DNA of 64,000 bases, taken from contig NZ_ARVV01000001.1 of NCBI RefSeq assembly GCF_000385375.1, positions 3,782,001-3,846,000 on the forward strand, read 5' to 3'. Positions 47,601 to 56,915 of the stretch are shown here, piece by piece. Numbering within the stretch: the stretch's first letter is position 1; every line of letters begins with the position of its first letter. Source of the stretch: Methyloversatilis discipulorum. GTDB lineage: Bacteria > Pseudomonadota > Gammaproteobacteria > Burkholderiales > Rhodocyclaceae. The translations under genes were made by a program, and so were the position numbers. A model generated the notes under the pieces. It made no database searches. It was given only the letters and a program-made list of their open reading frames with translations, and was not told the DNA's origin.

Positions 47601-50249
47601 GTCGAAGTGCAGGCCGGTGGTCGGCTCATCAAGCAGGAAAAGCTTTCCGCCCTCTGCAGAACCTTTCTTCGCGCCCTTGGCGCCTTTCACGTTCGCCGCC
47701 TCGGCCAGGAAGCCGGCCAGCTTCAGCCGCTGCGCCTCGCCGCCGGACAGCGTGGGCACCGGCTGGCCCAGTGTCACGTAGTCCAGACCGACGTCGATCA
47801 GCGCCTGCAGGCCGTTCACCGCCGCGTCGACGTGGCGCTTCAGCGTGCGCTCGTGCGTGGCCAGTTCGGACAGCCAGTCGCGCGCGTCGCGCACCGTCAT
47901 CGCCAGCACCTCGGAAATGCTGCGCCCGTCGAGCCGGATCTCACGCACTTCGGCGCGGTAGCGGCTGCCGTCGCAGTCCGGGCAGCGCAGGTACACGTCG
48001 GACAGGAACTGCATTTCGACGTGTTCGAAACCGGTGCCGCCGCAGGTCGGGCAACGGCCCTTGCCGGCGTTGAACGAGAAGGTGCCGGCGGTGTAGCCGC
48101 GCTGCTTCGCCTCGGCCTGCAGCGCGAACAGTTCGCGCATCGGGTCGAAAGCGCCGACGTGGGTGACCGGGTTGGAGCGCGCGCTCTTGCCGATCGGCGA
48201 CTGGTCCACCATCACCACGTCGGCGATATGTTCCAGCCCTTCGAGTGCGTCGTGTTCGCCGGCCGCTTCGGTCGGCCGGCCGTAGTGCTTCAGCAGCGCC
48301 GGGTGCAGCACGTCCTGGATCAGCGTGGACTTGCCGGAGCCGGACACGCCGGTCACCGCGACCAGCCGCCCGAGCGGGATGGCGATGTCGACGTTCTTCA
48401 GGTTGTGCGCACGCGCGCCGCGCAGCAGCAGGCGCGGCGTGACGGCATCGACCGCCCGGCGGCTGCCGAGCGCGGCATCGACCTTGCGGCGGCCAGCCAG
48501 GTAGTCGGCGGTCAGCGTGTCGGCGCCGGCCATCGCGGCCGGCGCGCCGTCGAACACGATGTGCCCGCCGCGCGTGCCGGCACCCGGGCCGATGTCGAGC
48601 AGGCGGTCGGCGTGACGCATGATCTGCGGGTCGTGCTCGACCACCACCAGCGTGTTGCCGGCGTCCTTCAGTCGCTGCATCACGCCGATCACCCGCTCCA
48701 TGTCGCGCGGGTGCAGGCCGATCGACGGCTCGTCCAGCACGAACAGCGTGTTCACCAGCGACGTGCCGAGCGCGGTCGTCAGGTTGATGCGCTGCACCTC
48801 GCCGCCGGACAGCGTGCGCGACTGCCGGTCGAGGTTCAGATAGCCCAGGCCGACCGTGCACAGATAGCCGAGCCGGGTACGGATTTCCGCCATCAGTTCT
48901 TCGGTGGCCGAATCCAGCGGCGGCGGCAGGACCAGCGCGTCCATCATCGCGCGCAGCTTCACCACCGGCCAACGCATCAGGTCATGTATCGACTGGCCTT
49001 CTATCTTCCACAGCGCCGCGTCCGGCTTGAGCCGGCTGCCGCCGCAGGCCGGGCACGGCGTATAGGCCCGGTAGCGCGACAGCAGCACCCGGATGTGCAT
49101 CTTGTAGGCCTTGGTTTCCAGCCACTCGAAGAAGTGACGCACGCCATACCAGGTACCCGGCCAGGACTTCTGCCAGCTCTTCCATTTCGGGTCGCCTTCG
49201 AGCACCCACTGGCGGTGTTCAGGCGACAGCTCGTTGAACGGTACATCGAGCGGCACACCGTACTTCGGCGCCAGCTTTTCCAGGTCGGTCTGGCACTCGT
49301 TGTAGGACTCGGTCTGCCAGGGCTTCACCGCACCGCCGCGCAAGGTCTTGCGGCCGTCCGGAATGACCAGGCCGAAATCGATGCCGATGACGCGGCCGAA
49401 ACCGCGGCAGGTTTCGCAGGCGCCGATCGGCGAATTGAACGAGAAGGTGGCCGGCATGGCCGGGCTGTAGGCGATGTCGCAGTCGGCGCAGTGCAGCGTG
49501 TTCGAGAAGGCCCAGCGCTCGCCGCCCTCGCTGTCCAGCAGCTGCACGTGCATGCGGCCGTGACCGAGCTTCAGCGCCGCCTCGACCGCCTCGGCGATGC
49601 GCGATTCGCCGGCATTGCCGGCGCGGAAACGGTCCTGCACGACCTGCAGCACATTGCCTTCGCGCGCGTGGATGCGGGTGTAGCCCTGGCGCTCCAGCCA
49701 GCCCTGCACTTCGGCGTCGGTGAAGTTGTCGGGCACGGTGACCGGCGCGGTCACCGCCAGCCGCGGATCACCGGCGGCTGCGGCACGTTCGGCGATCCGG
49801 TGTGCGATGCGGTCGGCGCTGTCGGCCTGCACCGGCTTGCCGCAGCAGCGGCAGTGCAGCGTGGCCACCCGGGCAAACAGCAGTTTCAGGTGATCGTTCA
49901 GTTCGGTCATCGTGCCGACCGTCGAACGCGAAGTGCGCACCTGGTTGGTCTGGTCGATCGCGATGGCCGGCGGCACGCCTTCGATGCGGTCCACCTGAGG
50001 CGCGTCCATGCGGTCGAGGAACTGCCGCGCGTAGGGCGAGAAGGTTTCGACGTAGCGGCGCTGGCCTTCGGCATACAGCGTGTCGAACACCAGCGAGGAC
50101 TTGCCGGAACCGGACACGCCGGTCACGACCGTGAGCTTGCCGAGCGGAAAGTCGACGTCGAGGTTCTTCAGATTGTTCTGCCGCACGCCACGCAGGCGGA
50201 TGGCGGCTTCGGGCGCGGCGGCCACGGGACGATAGCTTTTGCGGGACAC
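44673..50249 (-). CDS. uvrA: Double-length UvrA-type excinuclease ATPase (1858 aa)
   Basis: 1858 residues from GTG 50249, about twice the normal UvrA (about 940). Four ABC ATPase modules are visible, with Walker A GVSGSGKS near residues 45, 636, 1018 and 1541 and four LSGGE(V/A)QR signatures. CxxC zinc sites ([31 protein letters not shown]; then [24 protein letters not shown]) occur in both halves. Each half has the order of a complete UvrA, so this is a covalent head-to-tail dimer. UvrA finds DNA damage and loads UvrB. Long fused UvrA proteins are known in some betaproteobacteria; whether this replaces or supplements a normal UvrA is not visible here. Confidence 0.9.
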   Translation of the reverse strand: MSRKSYRPVAAAPEAAIRLRGVRQNNLKNLDVDFPLGKLTVVTGVSGSGKSSLVFDTLYAEGQRRYVETFSPYARQFLDRMDAPQVDRIEGVPPAIAIDQTNQVRTSRSTVGTMTELNDHLKLLFARVATLHCRCCGKPVQADSADRIAHRIAERAAAAGDPRLAVTAPVTVPDNFTDAEVQGWLERQGYTRIHAREGNVLQVVQDRFRAGNAGESRIAEAVEAALKLGHGRMHVQLLDSEGGERWAFSNTLHCADCDIAYSPAMPATFSFNSPIGACETCRGFGRVIGIDFGLVIPDGRKTLRGGAVKPWQTESYNECQTDLEKLAPKYGVPLDVPFNELSPEHRQWVLEGDPKWKSWQKSWPGTWYGVRHFFEWLETKAYKMHIRVLLSRYRAYTPCPACGGSRLKPDAALWKIEGQSIHDLMRWPVVKLRAMMDALVLPPPLDSATEELMAEIRTRLGYLCTVGLGYLNLDRQSRTLSGGEVQRINLTTALGTSLVNTLFVLDEPSIGLHPRDMERVIGVMQRLKDAGNTLVVVEHDPQIMRHADRLLDIGPGAGTRGGHIVFDGAPAAMAGADTLTADYLAGRRKVDAALGSRRAVDAVTPRLLLRGARAHNLKNVDIAIPLGRLVAVTGVSGSGKSTLIQDVLHPALLKHYGRPTEAAGEHDALEGLEHIADVVMVDQSPIGKSARSNPVTHVGAFDPMRELFALQAEAKQRGYTAGTFSFNAGKGRCPTCGGTGFEHVEMQFLSDVYLRCPDCDGSRYRAEVREIRLDGRSISEVLAMTVRDARDWLSELATHERTLKRHVDAAVNGLQALIDVGLDYVTLGQPVPTLSGGEAQRLKLAGFLAEAANVKGAKGAKKGSAEGGKLFLLDEPTTGLHFDDIARLLGAFAKLLDAGHTVLVIEHNLDVIAAADWLIDLGPEAGEDGGQLVFEGTPAQIIGCAASHTGRALAEYRLADTFSQAAHEVAPVEQQDAAHSALRARAANSIVVHRAREHNLKNIEVDIPRERFTVVTGVSGSGKSTLAFDIVFGEGQRRYLESLNAYARQFVQPESKPDVDGVFGIPPAVAIAQRTSRGGRKSTVATQTEIYHFLRLMYVKLGVQHCPDCGCAIAPQSEDAMVARILRERRGQHIGLLAPLVINRKGYYTELARWAKSHGHTHLRVDGEFLPTSPWPRLDRFKEHTIELPIRDFVVNERDERTLRDAVRQALEHGKGVLHLMSPLDRLGQPDAPLPTVEVYSTQRACPSCGTGFAELDPRLFSFNSKHGWCPKCMGTGLKLQGFDAEQTGEEATWNEWQEGEPEECPACHGERLNPVARNVKLFGQSIAQLSAQPVSALQTAIAGWSLEGREGEIARDVIAELNSRLHFLSEVGLGYLSLDRAAPTLSGGEAQRIRLAAQLGSNLRGVCYVLDEPTIGLHPRDNQVLLDTLVKLRDKGNTLLVVEHDEDTILRADHVIDLGPGAGRLGGEVIAEGHASDLAKQPESITGRFLARPLDHSFRARRPVTDDTPSLLVRGATLHNLKGMDVQVPLGRLVVMTGVSGSGKSSLARDVLRDGVAARLNDPKATLTGCADIEGWGALGRVLEVDQTPIGKTPRSCPATYIGFWDQIRKLYADTQDARERGFTAARFSFNTGPGRCTVCEGQGLRQIEMSFLPDVRVLCEACNGARFNLETRAVIWRGKSIADVLAMSVDEAVEFFAAHRKLADTLKLMQEVGLGYLTLGQHSPTLSGGEAQRMKLVTELAKSPADASDPANARRGRGNPHTLYVLDEPTTGLHMADIAKLIGVLHRLVDAGHSVVVIEHDLDLMAEADWIIDLGPEGGDGGGRVVAAGAPADLLAHAATSHTARELARFRAARHR

Positions 50250-50377
50250 GATGGACGGAGTTCGGTGAGTTGGTCGCGAGCTTAGCAGCGACGACGGATT
50301 CTGCAGGCGCGGCGCCAACGGCGATGGGCAACCGGGCACGCGCCGGCGGTCGACACCGCGGCCGCGATCGCGTGCAA

Positions 50378-51040
50378 TCAGCGTTCCCGTGGCCGCAGGA
50401 AGTCCGGCATGTCGGCCGGCGCGGCCCTCCAGAACGGTACCGTGCGCGCGGCGTCGATATCGGCCTCCAGCCATTCGATCGGGATCGCGTAGCGCTCCTC
50501 GCCGGCGGTCTTCGCGACGAAGGCGAGGATGCCGACCAGTTCGCCGGCCACGTTGAACAGGCCGCCGCCGCTGTCACCGATCGCGAATGGCACGCTCACC
50601 TGCATCACCGGCGCGCCGTCCATGTCGAAGGTCTTGTCCAGCGCGCCGACCAGCAGACGCACATCCACGCCGTAGGCGCCATTGAAGCCAAGCAGCCGGT
50701 CACCCGGCTTCAGGTCACCGGCACGGGCGATCTTGGCCGCCGGGGCCGCCAGTTCCGGCACCGACAGCACGCACAGGTCGCGCCAGTCGTCGCGGCGCAG
50801 CACGCTGGCGGGCTTCGCCACGTACTGATAACTGGCCTTCAGCGACTTCGCGCCGGCGATCACGTGACAGGCGGTCGCCACCCGCTGCCCCGGCAGTACG
50901 ACGCCGCTGCCGATCGAAATGGAGCCGTCCGGCTGTTCCGCCTGCACCCGCACGGTCGTCTGGATAGCGGTGGCGATATTCATCGCCTGCGCCGAACAGG
51001 CGGTAAAGGCGAATCCGAGGGCGGCGATCGTTGTTCTCAT
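50378..51040 (-). CDS. Small exported trypsin-like serine protease
   Basis: 220 residues. Signal peptide [19 protein letters not shown]. Triad: His in [10 protein letters not shown] (about 59), Asp in [12 protein letters not shown] (about 88), Ser in [11 protein letters not shown] (about 157). No PDZ or TPR region. The HxxxG and GDSGGG surroundings resemble the protease part of the gene at 16231, so the two are probably paralogous domains. Periplasmic; substrate unknown. Divergent from the symporter gene. Confidence 0.88.
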   Translation of the reverse strand: MRTTIAALGFAFTACSAQAMNIATAIQTTVRVQAEQPDGSISIGSGVVLPGQRVATACHVIAGAKSLKASYQYVAKPASVLRRDDWRDLCVLSVPELAAPAAKIARAGDLKPGDRLLGFNGAYGVDVRLLVGALDKTFDMDGAPVMQVSVPFAIGDSGGGLFNVAGELVGILAFVAKTAGEERYAIPIEWLEADIDAARTVPFWRAAPADMPDFLRPRER

Positions 51041-51151
51041 AGCGGGCTCCGGTCGGCAGGCTCAAATGCTGGCTGCGCTTCCGACTTCGGCCCACGCACT
51101 TGGTTTCATCGGTGGGCGCCAATGGTATGGTCGGGAAAAATCGCGGAGAAA

Positions 51152-52426
51152 ATGCGCATGCGGCTGACGATGAACACGCAGATCCTGATCGGCGCGCTGG
51201 TCGGCGTCGGTCTTGGCCTCGCCCTCGGCGCGCAGCCGGACAATGCCACGACACGCGTGCAGGGGCTTTACCTCGCCGGGCTGATCGGCGGCATCTTCAT
51301 CGCGCTGCTGAAGATGGTGCTGGTGCCGCTGGTGTTCTCGTCCATCGTCGTCGGTGTGGCCCACCTGCGCGAGCACGGCAACATCCGCCGCGTCTGGGTG
51401 ACCACGCTGCTGTTCTACCTGCTCACCGTCACCATCGCCGTCATTCTGGGCATTACGGCGGCCAATGTATTCAAGCCCGGCGCCGGCATGCACCTCGACA
51501 TGTTCGCCGACGCGCTGGCCGGCTTTCAGGCCAAGCAGCTGCCGTTTCCCGACTTCGTCCAGCAGTTCCTGACCGGTCTGTTCAAGAACCCGTTCTCCGC
51601 ACTGGCCGGCGGCGACATCGTCGCGCTGGTGGTGTTCGCGCTCATCCTCGGCATCGCGCTGGTGCAGGCCGGCGACCGCTACCCGATCATCAATCGCGGC
51701 ATGGAGGAGATGCAGGACCTGTCGCTGCGCATCGTCGGCGCCATCATGAAACTGGCCCCTTGGGGCATCGCCGCGCTGCTGGCCAGACTGATCGCGACAC
51801 AGGATCTGGCGCTGCTGGAGACGATGGCGCGCTTCGTCGCGGTCGTGCTCGGCACCACGCTGTTCCACGGCGTCGTCGTGCTGCCCGGCCTGCTGTGGCT
51901 GATCACCCGCGTCACACCGCTGGCGCTGTGGCGCGGCGGCCGCGAATCCTTCCTGACCGCGCTGGCCACCAGCTCCAGTTCTGCAACGATGCCGATCACG
52001 ATGCGCGTGACGCAGACGAACTTCGGCGTGCGCCCGGCCACCGTCGGCTTCGTCGTGCCGGTCGGCACGACGATGAACATGGATGGCACGGCGCTGTACG
52101 AGGCGGCCGCAGCGCTGTTCATTGCCAGCCTGGTCGGCATCGAACTGAGCGCCGGCCAGCAGATCGTCGTCTGCGTGATGTCCATGCTGGCTGCGGTCGG
52201 CGCACCGGGCATCCCGAGTGCCGGCATGGTCACGATGGTGATGGTGCTGCAGTCGGTCGGGCTGCCGGCCGAGGCGATCGCCATCCTGCTGCCGATAGAC
52301 CGGCTGCTCGATGCGGTCCGCACGGTAGTCAATGTCGAGGGCGACATCGTCGGCAGCATCGTGGTCGACCACGTCGCCGGCGCAGACGCGCCTCACGATC
52401 CAGCGAATCTTGAGGCGCGCGCCTGA
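51152..52426 (+). CDS. Dicarboxylate/amino acid:cation symporter (DAACS family, GltP/DctA-like)
   Basis: 424 residues from ATG 51152 (GCGGAGAAA site). Eight transmembrane helices plus two re-entrant hairpins. Family motifs: serine-rich hairpin TALATSSSSATMPITM (about 275), TTMNMDGTALYEA (about 312, cation and substrate site) and the second hairpin MLAAVGAPGIPSAGMVTMV (about 350), followed by LLPIDRLLDAVRTVVNVEGD. Inner-membrane uptake of glutamate, aspartate or C4-dicarboxylates with Na+ or H+; substrate cannot be fixed from sequence. Dicarboxylates are a typical carbon source for diazotrophs of this group. Confidence 0.93.
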   Translation: MRMRLTMNTQILIGALVGVGLGLALGAQPDNATTRVQGLYLAGLIGGIFIALLKMVLVPLVFSSIVVGVAHLREHGNIRRVWVTTLLFYLLTVTIAVILGITAANVFKPGAGMHLDMFADALAGFQAKQLPFPDFVQQFLTGLFKNPFSALAGGDIVALVVFALILGIALVQAGDRYPIINRGMEEMQDLSLRIVGAIMKLAPWGIAALLARLIATQDLALLETMARFVAVVLGTTLFHGVVVLPGLLWLITRVTPLALWRGGRESFLTALATSSSSATMPITMRVTQTNFGVRPATVGFVVPVGTTMNMDGTALYEAAAALFIASLVGIELSAGQQIVVCVMSMLAAVGAPGIPSAGMVTMVMVLQSVGLPAEAIAILLPIDRLLDAVRTVVNVEGDIVGSIVVDHVAGADAPHDPANLEARA

Positions 52427-52466
52427 GGGGCGCATTTATGATGCAGTGCACGAACACGCCTTCGCG

Positions 52467-53399
52467 ATGACCGCCATGGACCCGACCCCCGCCACCTCGC
52501 CGGGCGCACCGCGCCCCGGCCCGCTCTTCCCCTGGATGCGTCTCGACCCGGCGTTGCAGTTCCTGCTGATGATAGGGCTGGCCGCGGTGCTGGCCCTGCT
52601 GTCCTGGGCCTTCGCCGACTCGCGCGCGCCGCAGGCCATGCATCTGGGCCTGCTGGCCGGACTGGCCGGCTTCGCCGCCACCGCCATCGGTGCGGCACCG
52701 GCGCTGGGCCTGCGCTCGCTCGGCCAGCGCGGCTCCGACGTGCTGCTTGGCTTCGGTGCCGGCATGATGCTGGCCGCCTCCTCGTTCTCGCTCATCGTGC
52801 CCGGCCTGGCAGCAGGCGAAGACCTGACCGGCTCGCGCAGCCTGGGCGCAGCGGTCGTGGTGACCGGCATGGCGCTCGGCGTCTGGCTGATGATGATGCT
52901 CGACGCGATGACGCCGCACGAACACGAGCACTGCGGCAGTTGCGGCCCGGAAACGCGGATGGGCCGCGTCTGGCTGTTCGTGAACGCCATCGCGCTGCAC
53001 AACCTGCCGGAAGGCATGGCGATGGGCGTGTCCTTCTCGCAGGCGGACATGGCGGTCGGCCTGCCGCTGTCGACGGCGATCGCGATACAGGACATTCCGG
53101 AGGGCCTCGCCGTCGCGGTCGCGCTGCGCGCGGTCGGCATGTCGCCACTGAAGGCGGTGGGCATCGCGGCGCTGAGCGGCTTCATGGAACCGCTGGGCGC
53201 GCTGATCGGCGTCGGGCTGTCCAGCAGCTTCGCGCTGTTCTACCCCGGCGGGCTCGGCCTCGCCGCCGGCGCGATGATTTTCGTCGTGTCGCACGAAGTC
53301 ATCCCGGAAACCCACCGCAACGGCCACGAGAAAGCGGCCACGCTGGGGTTGATGGCGGGTTTCATGGTGATGATGGTGCTCGATACGACCCTGGGCTGA
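52467..53399 (+). CDS. ZIP-family metal transporter
   Basis: 310 residues, eight predicted transmembrane helices. ZIP signature helices: AIALHNLPEGMAMGVSFS (about 178) and IAIQDIPEGLAVAVAL (about 210), with the metal-binding His/Asn/Glu residues; IFVVSHEVIPETH follows. The cytoplasmic loop HEHEHCGSC is a likely metal-sensing or transfer segment. Imports Zn2+, Fe2+ or related divalent ions. The start at 52467 (MTAMDP) follows the symporter stop by 40 bases, so the two could be co-transcribed. Followed by a hairpin with T-run. Confidence 0.9.
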   Translation: MTAMDPTPATSPGAPRPGPLFPWMRLDPALQFLLMIGLAAVLALLSWAFADSRAPQAMHLGLLAGLAGFAATAIGAAPALGLRSLGQRGSDVLLGFGAGMMLAASSFSLIVPGLAAGEDLTGSRSLGAAVVVTGMALGVWLMMMLDAMTPHEHEHCGSCGPETRMGRVWLFVNAIALHNLPEGMAMGVSFSQADMAVGLPLSTAIAIQDIPEGLAVAVALRAVGMSPLKAVGIAALSGFMEPLGALIGVGLSSSFALFYPGGLGLAAGAMIFVVSHEVIPETHRNGHEKAATLGLMAGFMVMMVLDTTLG

Positions 53400-53409
53400 C
53401 GGCCCAACT

Positions 53410-53434
53410 CCCGCCGCGATCCGGGCGTTTTTTT
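53410..53434 (+). terminator. Terminator of the ZIP gene
   Basis: Short CCCG...CGGG stem followed by CGTTTTTTT. The CCGGGCGTTT of its 3' side has an exact inverted partner AAACGCCCGG at 53520-53529, so a larger structure spanning the REP doublet could also end mltA transcription on minus. Confidence 0.6.
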
Positions 53435-53435
53435 C

Positions 53436-53519
53436 GTGGGAGCGACCTCTGGTCGCGATGCGGCTTCGGCAGGCCGCAGGCTTCGATTCAGGCCGTATCG
53501 CGAGCAAGCTCGCTCCCAC
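53436..53519. repeat. REP-like palindromic doublet
   Basis: Two inverted arms: GTGGGAGCGACCTCTGGTCG (53436 on) and, on the opposite strand, GTGGGAGCGAGCTTGCTCGC (from 53519 backwards), each itself a hairpin and each followed by CGAT. The second arm is the same as the REP element widespread in Pseudomonas. The paired inverted arrangement is that of a REPIN. Confidence 0.75.
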
Positions 53520-53535
53520 AAACGCCCGGCCCCGC

Positions 53536-54834
53536 TCAGTTACCCGGCGTCACGCCATTAGGCAGCAGCACCCACATCCGGCCCTGCTGCTTCATCTTCC
53601 CCGCCAGGGCGCCGGCTTCCGGGCCGAAACCCCAGAAGAAGTCTGCGCGTACGCCGCCCTTGATGGCGCCGCCGGTGTCCTGCGCCATCATGAGCCGGCG
53701 CAGCGGCTGGCTGCTGTTCGGGCGCGTGGTGTCCAGCCACACCGGCGCGCCGAGCGGGACGCTGCGCGGATCGATGGCGACGACGCGGCCGCTGGCGATG
53801 GGTACGCCCAGCGCACCAAGCGGACCTTCGGGCAGGCCGGGCGCCTGCTTGCCTATCGGCAGTTCGCGGAAGAACACATAGCTCGGATTGGCCGCCATCA
53901 TGGTCGCCACGCGCGACGGATTGGCGCGCGCCCATTCGCGTATGCCCTGCATCGACGCCTGTTCGAGCTTCAGCTCGCCCTGGTCCACCAGCCAGCGGCC
54001 GATGGACTGGTAAGGGTGACCGTTCTGGTCGGCATAACCGACGCGCACCCGACTGCCGTCCGGCAACTCCACCTGCCCCGAACCCTGCACCTGCAGGAAG
54101 AACACGTCGATCGCGTCGGCCGCCCAGAACAGCGCCTTGCGGTCGAGTTCGGCGGCGCGGGCATCCAGTTCGGCACGCGTCCAGTAGGGCACGACCTTGC
54201 GACCATCGAGCCGGCCGCGCAGCCGCATGTTCTTCAGATCGGGATGCACGCTGGCCAGATCGATCACCAGCAGGTCGTCCGGCACGGCGTGAATCGCGTA
54301 CTTGTATGCGCCGCCGCGCGTGCGGCTGGCCTTCAGCAGCGGTTCGTAATAGCCGGTGACCAGGCCCTGGTCGCTGCCGTCGCCATTGAGCAGCTGCCAG
54401 GGGCGGAAAAAGGATTCATAGAACGCCCGCACCGCGGCGCGGTCTGTCGCATCGAGCATGACCAGCGCGGCGCAGGGCTCCGCCCAGCCCGGCTTGTTCG
54501 CCACCGCGCTGCACGATGCGCGCAGCGCCGGCAGGGATTCGCGCAGGTCGTCGTCGCTCCAGCCTTCGAGCGCGACCCAGTCGGCCGCCACCAGCTTCGG
54601 TGGCAGCGGCTTCGCCTCGGGAGCCGGCGGCGGCGGACACACCGGGCATGCGGCGCAGGCCGGGCATGCCGGACAGCTCTGCGGAACGGGCTGTGGCGCA
54701 GGCGGACACACCGGGGCGGCGACCGGCGCCGGCTCCACGCGGGGCGCCGGCTTCGGCGTGCCGGCACAGGCCGCCAGCAGCAAAGACACACACATCAGGA
54801 CACCTGCGCTGCGCAGGCGGATTTGCTGGAACAT
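53536..54834 (-). CDS. mltA: Membrane-bound lytic murein transglycosylase A
   Basis: 432 residues. Lipoprotein signal with lipobox LLAAC (Cys 23). Then a Pro/Cys-rich linker (about 40-75) with PACPACAACPVCPPPP, unusual for the family. MltA catalytic domain about 85-330 (LVTGYYEPLLKASRTRGG) and the C-terminal 3D domain with the catalytic aspartates (MMAQDTGGAIKGGVRADFFWG, near 390). It cleaves peptidoglycan glycan strands to 1,6-anhydro ends at the outer membrane. Length is above the E. coli enzyme (365) mostly through the linker. Confidence 0.95.
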   Translation of the reverse strand: MFQQIRLRSAGVLMCVSLLLAACAGTPKPAPRVEPAPVAAPVCPPAPQPVPQSCPACPACAACPVCPPPPAPEAKPLPPKLVAADWVALEGWSDDDLRESLPALRASCSAVANKPGWAEPCAALVMLDATDRAAVRAFYESFFRPWQLLNGDGSDQGLVTGYYEPLLKASRTRGGAYKYAIHAVPDDLLVIDLASVHPDLKNMRLRGRLDGRKVVPYWTRAELDARAAELDRKALFWAADAIDVFFLQVQGSGQVELPDGSRVRVGYADQNGHPYQSIGRWLVDQGELKLEQASMQGIREWARANPSRVATMMAANPSYVFFRELPIGKQAPGLPEGPLGALGVPIASGRVVAIDPRSVPLGAPVWLDTTRPNSSQPLRRLMMAQDTGGAIKGGVRADFFWGFGPEAGALAGKMKQQGRMWVLLPNGVTPGN

Positions 54835-54935
54835 CGGGATTTATTTAGATTGGTGCGCCCGCGAGCGCCGAGTGCGCAATGATAACGAGCACCCGCCCGA
54901 GAGGCGGGTGCGACGACAACGAAAGCTTCATTCCC

Positions 54936-55085
54936 ATGTGGTTATTCCTGCTTGAAGCCGGCACCGCGCTGGCGCTTTTCCTGTTCATCCTGTGGTGGAC
55001 CCTGCCCAAGAAGGAAAAGGACTCCGCCGACGACAACGGCACCACCCCGTCCGGCAACAAGGAGGGTGACCGTGAACAACCGTGA
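54936..55085 (+). CDS. Small single-pass membrane protein (49 aa)
   Basis: 49 residues: MWLFLLEAGTALALFLFILW as one N-terminal transmembrane helix, then WTLPKKEKDSADDNGTTPSG and a charged tail. Its last 14 bases overlap the GTG start of the DUF815 ATPase gene, whose GGAGG ribosome site lies inside this gene, so the two are translationally coupled. No homologue recalled by name. The start at ATG 54936 is preferred over an upstream in-frame ATG that would add 19 hydrophilic residues. Confidence 0.65.
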   Translation: MWLFLLEAGTALALFLFILWWTLPKKEKDSADDNGTTPSGNKEGDREQP

Positions 55086-55950
55086 TGGTTTCGAAAGCCT
55101 GATTGCGCGCGCGCACGCGCTGTTCGACCGGCTGGAGCAGATCCTGCCGCCGGCACCGGTCGAACCGGACTGGAAGGCGATCGCCTTCCGCTGGCGTCGC
55201 AGCAACGGCCGCGGCCGGCTGGAAGCGGTCGCCCATCCGCACAAGCTGCGCCTGACCGACCTGCGCGACATCGACGTGCAGAAAGCGCGCATCAAGGCCA
55301 ACACGCAGCAGTTCGTCGATGGCAAACCGGCCAACAACGTGCTGCTGACCGGCGCCCGCGGCACTGGCAAGAGCTCGCTGGTGAAGGCGCTGCTGAACGA
55401 ATACGCGAAGAAGGGCCTGCGTCTGATCGAGGTCGACCGCGACGATCTGACCGACCTGCCGGACATCACCGACCTGATCGCCAGCCGGCCCGAGCGCTTC
55501 ATCATCTACTGCGACGACCTGTCCTTCGAATCCGGCGAACCCGGCTACAAGGCGCTGAAGAGCATTCTGGACGGCTCGGTGTCGGCGGTGCTCGACAACG
55601 TGCTCATCTACGCAACGTCCAATCGCCGCCACCTGATGCCCGAGTACTTCTCGGAGAACCGGGAGGCGAAGCACGTCGACGGCGAAGTGCACCCGGGCGA
55701 GGCAATCGAGGAAAAGGTGTCGCTGTCCGAACGCTTCGGGCTGTGGCTGTCCTTCTACCCCTTCGACCAGGACGCCTACCTGAACATCGTGAACCACTGG
55801 CTCAAGAGATTCGGCCTGAGCGCAGCCGACATCGAAGCGGCGCGCAGCGCCGCGCTGCTGTGGTCGCTCGAACGCGGCGCCCGCAGCGGCCGCGTCGCCT
55901 GGCAGTTCGCGCGCGACTGGGCGGGGCAGCACGCCGCGCGGGGCAAGTAA
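55072..55950 (+). CDS. DUF815 family AAA-type ATPase
   Basis: 292 residues from GTG 55072. Walker A GARGTGKSSLVKALL (about residue 95), Walker B FIIYCDDLSFE (about 143), then IYATSNRRHLMPEYFSENRE (sensor-1 Asn) and EEKVSLSERFGLWLSFYPFDQ. DUF815 proteins are MoxR/DnaA-like P-loop ATPases with no settled role. Its stop codon shares a base with the next start (TAATG), forming a coupled set small membrane protein - ATPase - Nudix/ThiE protein. Confidence 0.88.
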   Translation: MNNRDGFESLIARAHALFDRLEQILPPAPVEPDWKAIAFRWRRSNGRGRLEAVAHPHKLRLTDLRDIDVQKARIKANTQQFVDGKPANNVLLTGARGTGKSSLVKALLNEYAKKGLRLIEVDRDDLTDLPDITDLIASRPERFIIYCDDLSFESGEPGYKALKSILDGSVSAVLDNVLIYATSNRRHLMPEYFSENREAKHVDGEVHPGEAIEEKVSLSERFGLWLSFYPFDQDAYLNIVNHWLKRFGLSAADIEAARSAALLWSLERGARSGRVAWQFARDWAGQHAARGK

Positions 55951-56912
55951 TGAGCGAACGCAAGCAGGTGGCCGTGGCAGCCGCCGTCATCTTCCGCGAC
56001 GGCACTCAGGGTCGCACTGAGGGCCGGGAATTCCTGCTCGGCCAGCGCGCGCCCGGCACCTTCTACCCGGGCTACTGGGAATTCCCGGGTGGCAAGGTGG
56101 AAAAGGGCGAGGCGCCGGCCGACGCGCTGAAGCGCGAACTGGACGAGGAACTGGGCATCCACGTCGAACACTGCACGCCGTGGATCACGCTGACACACGA
56201 GTACGAGCACGCCCACGTGCGGCTGCACTTCTTCCGCGTCGAGCGCTGGAGCGGCCGCGTGCATGACCACGTGCACAGTGCACTGGCCTGGCAGACGGCC
56301 GACGCGCTCACCGTGTCGCCGATGCTGCCGGCCAATGGTCCGGTAATGAAATCGCTGCGCCTGCCGTCGCGGATGGCGGTGACACACGCCTTCCAGATCG
56401 GCACCGCCGCCCAGCTCGACGCAATCCACCAGGCCTGCCGCCGCGGCCGGCTGCTGCTGCAGATCCGTGAACCGGTGCTCGACGCGCCGGCGCTCGGTTT
56501 CGCGCGTGAGGCGATACGGATTGCGCACGAACATGGCTGCCCGGTGGTGCTGAATGGCAGCTTCGAAATGGCGAAAGAGCTCGGCGCCGACGGCGTGCAC
56601 CTGAAGGCCGCCCAGCTGGCGGGGCTCGCCGCGCGGCCCGATTTCGAGTGGGTGGGCGCCTCCTGCCACACGGCGGACGAGCTGGCGCAGGCGGTTCGCC
56701 TGGGCCTGGACTACGCAGTCGCCGGTTCGGTGCTGCCGACCGCCAGCCACCCGGGTGGCGACACATTGGGCTGGGACGGCCTCGCGGCGCTGGTCGCCGG
56801 CAGCCCGCTGCCGGTGTTCGCCATCGGCGGCCTCGACGACAGCCATCTTGCGCGCGCCCAGGACTGCGGCGCGCACGGTATCGCCGCCATCCGCGGCGCC
56901 TGGGTGCTGTAA
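55950..56912 (+). CDS. Nudix hydrolase fused to thiamine-phosphate-synthase-like domain
   Basis: 320 residues. N-terminal MutT-type Nudix domain about 8-135 with the Nudix box GGKVEKGEAPADALKRELDEE LG (GX5EX7REUXEEXGU pattern). C-terminal ThiE-like TIM barrel about 145-320 (LLLQIREP, PVVLNGSFEMAKELGADGVHL, VGASCHTADELAQA, VFAIGGLDD). MutT removes 8-oxo-dGTP; the ThiE-like domain probably lacks full thiamine synthase activity, since some phosphate-binding residues are altered. This MutT-ThiE fusion is known in beta- and gammaproteobacteria. Starts on the stop codon of the DUF815 gene. Confidence 0.9.
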   Translation: MSERKQVAVAAAVIFRDGTQGRTEGREFLLGQRAPGTFYPGYWEFPGGKVEKGEAPADALKRELDEELGIHVEHCTPWITLTHEYEHAHVRLHFFRVERWSGRVHDHVHSALAWQTADALTVSPMLPANGPVMKSLRLPSRMAVTHAFQIGTAAQLDAIHQACRRGRLLLQIREPVLDAPALGFAREAIRIAHEHGCPVVLNGSFEMAKELGADGVHLKAAQLAGLAARPDFEWVGASCHTADELAQAVRLGLDYAVAGSVLPTASHPGGDTLGWDGLAALVAGSPLPVFAIGGLDDSHLARAQDCGAHGIAAIRGAWVL

Positions 56913-56915
56913 ACA

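Noticed and set aside
45690..50285. Plus-strand open frame of about 1530 codons opposite uvrA
   Set aside because: Antisense shadow; the minus strand carries four complete ATPase modules with all motifs, the plus frame none.
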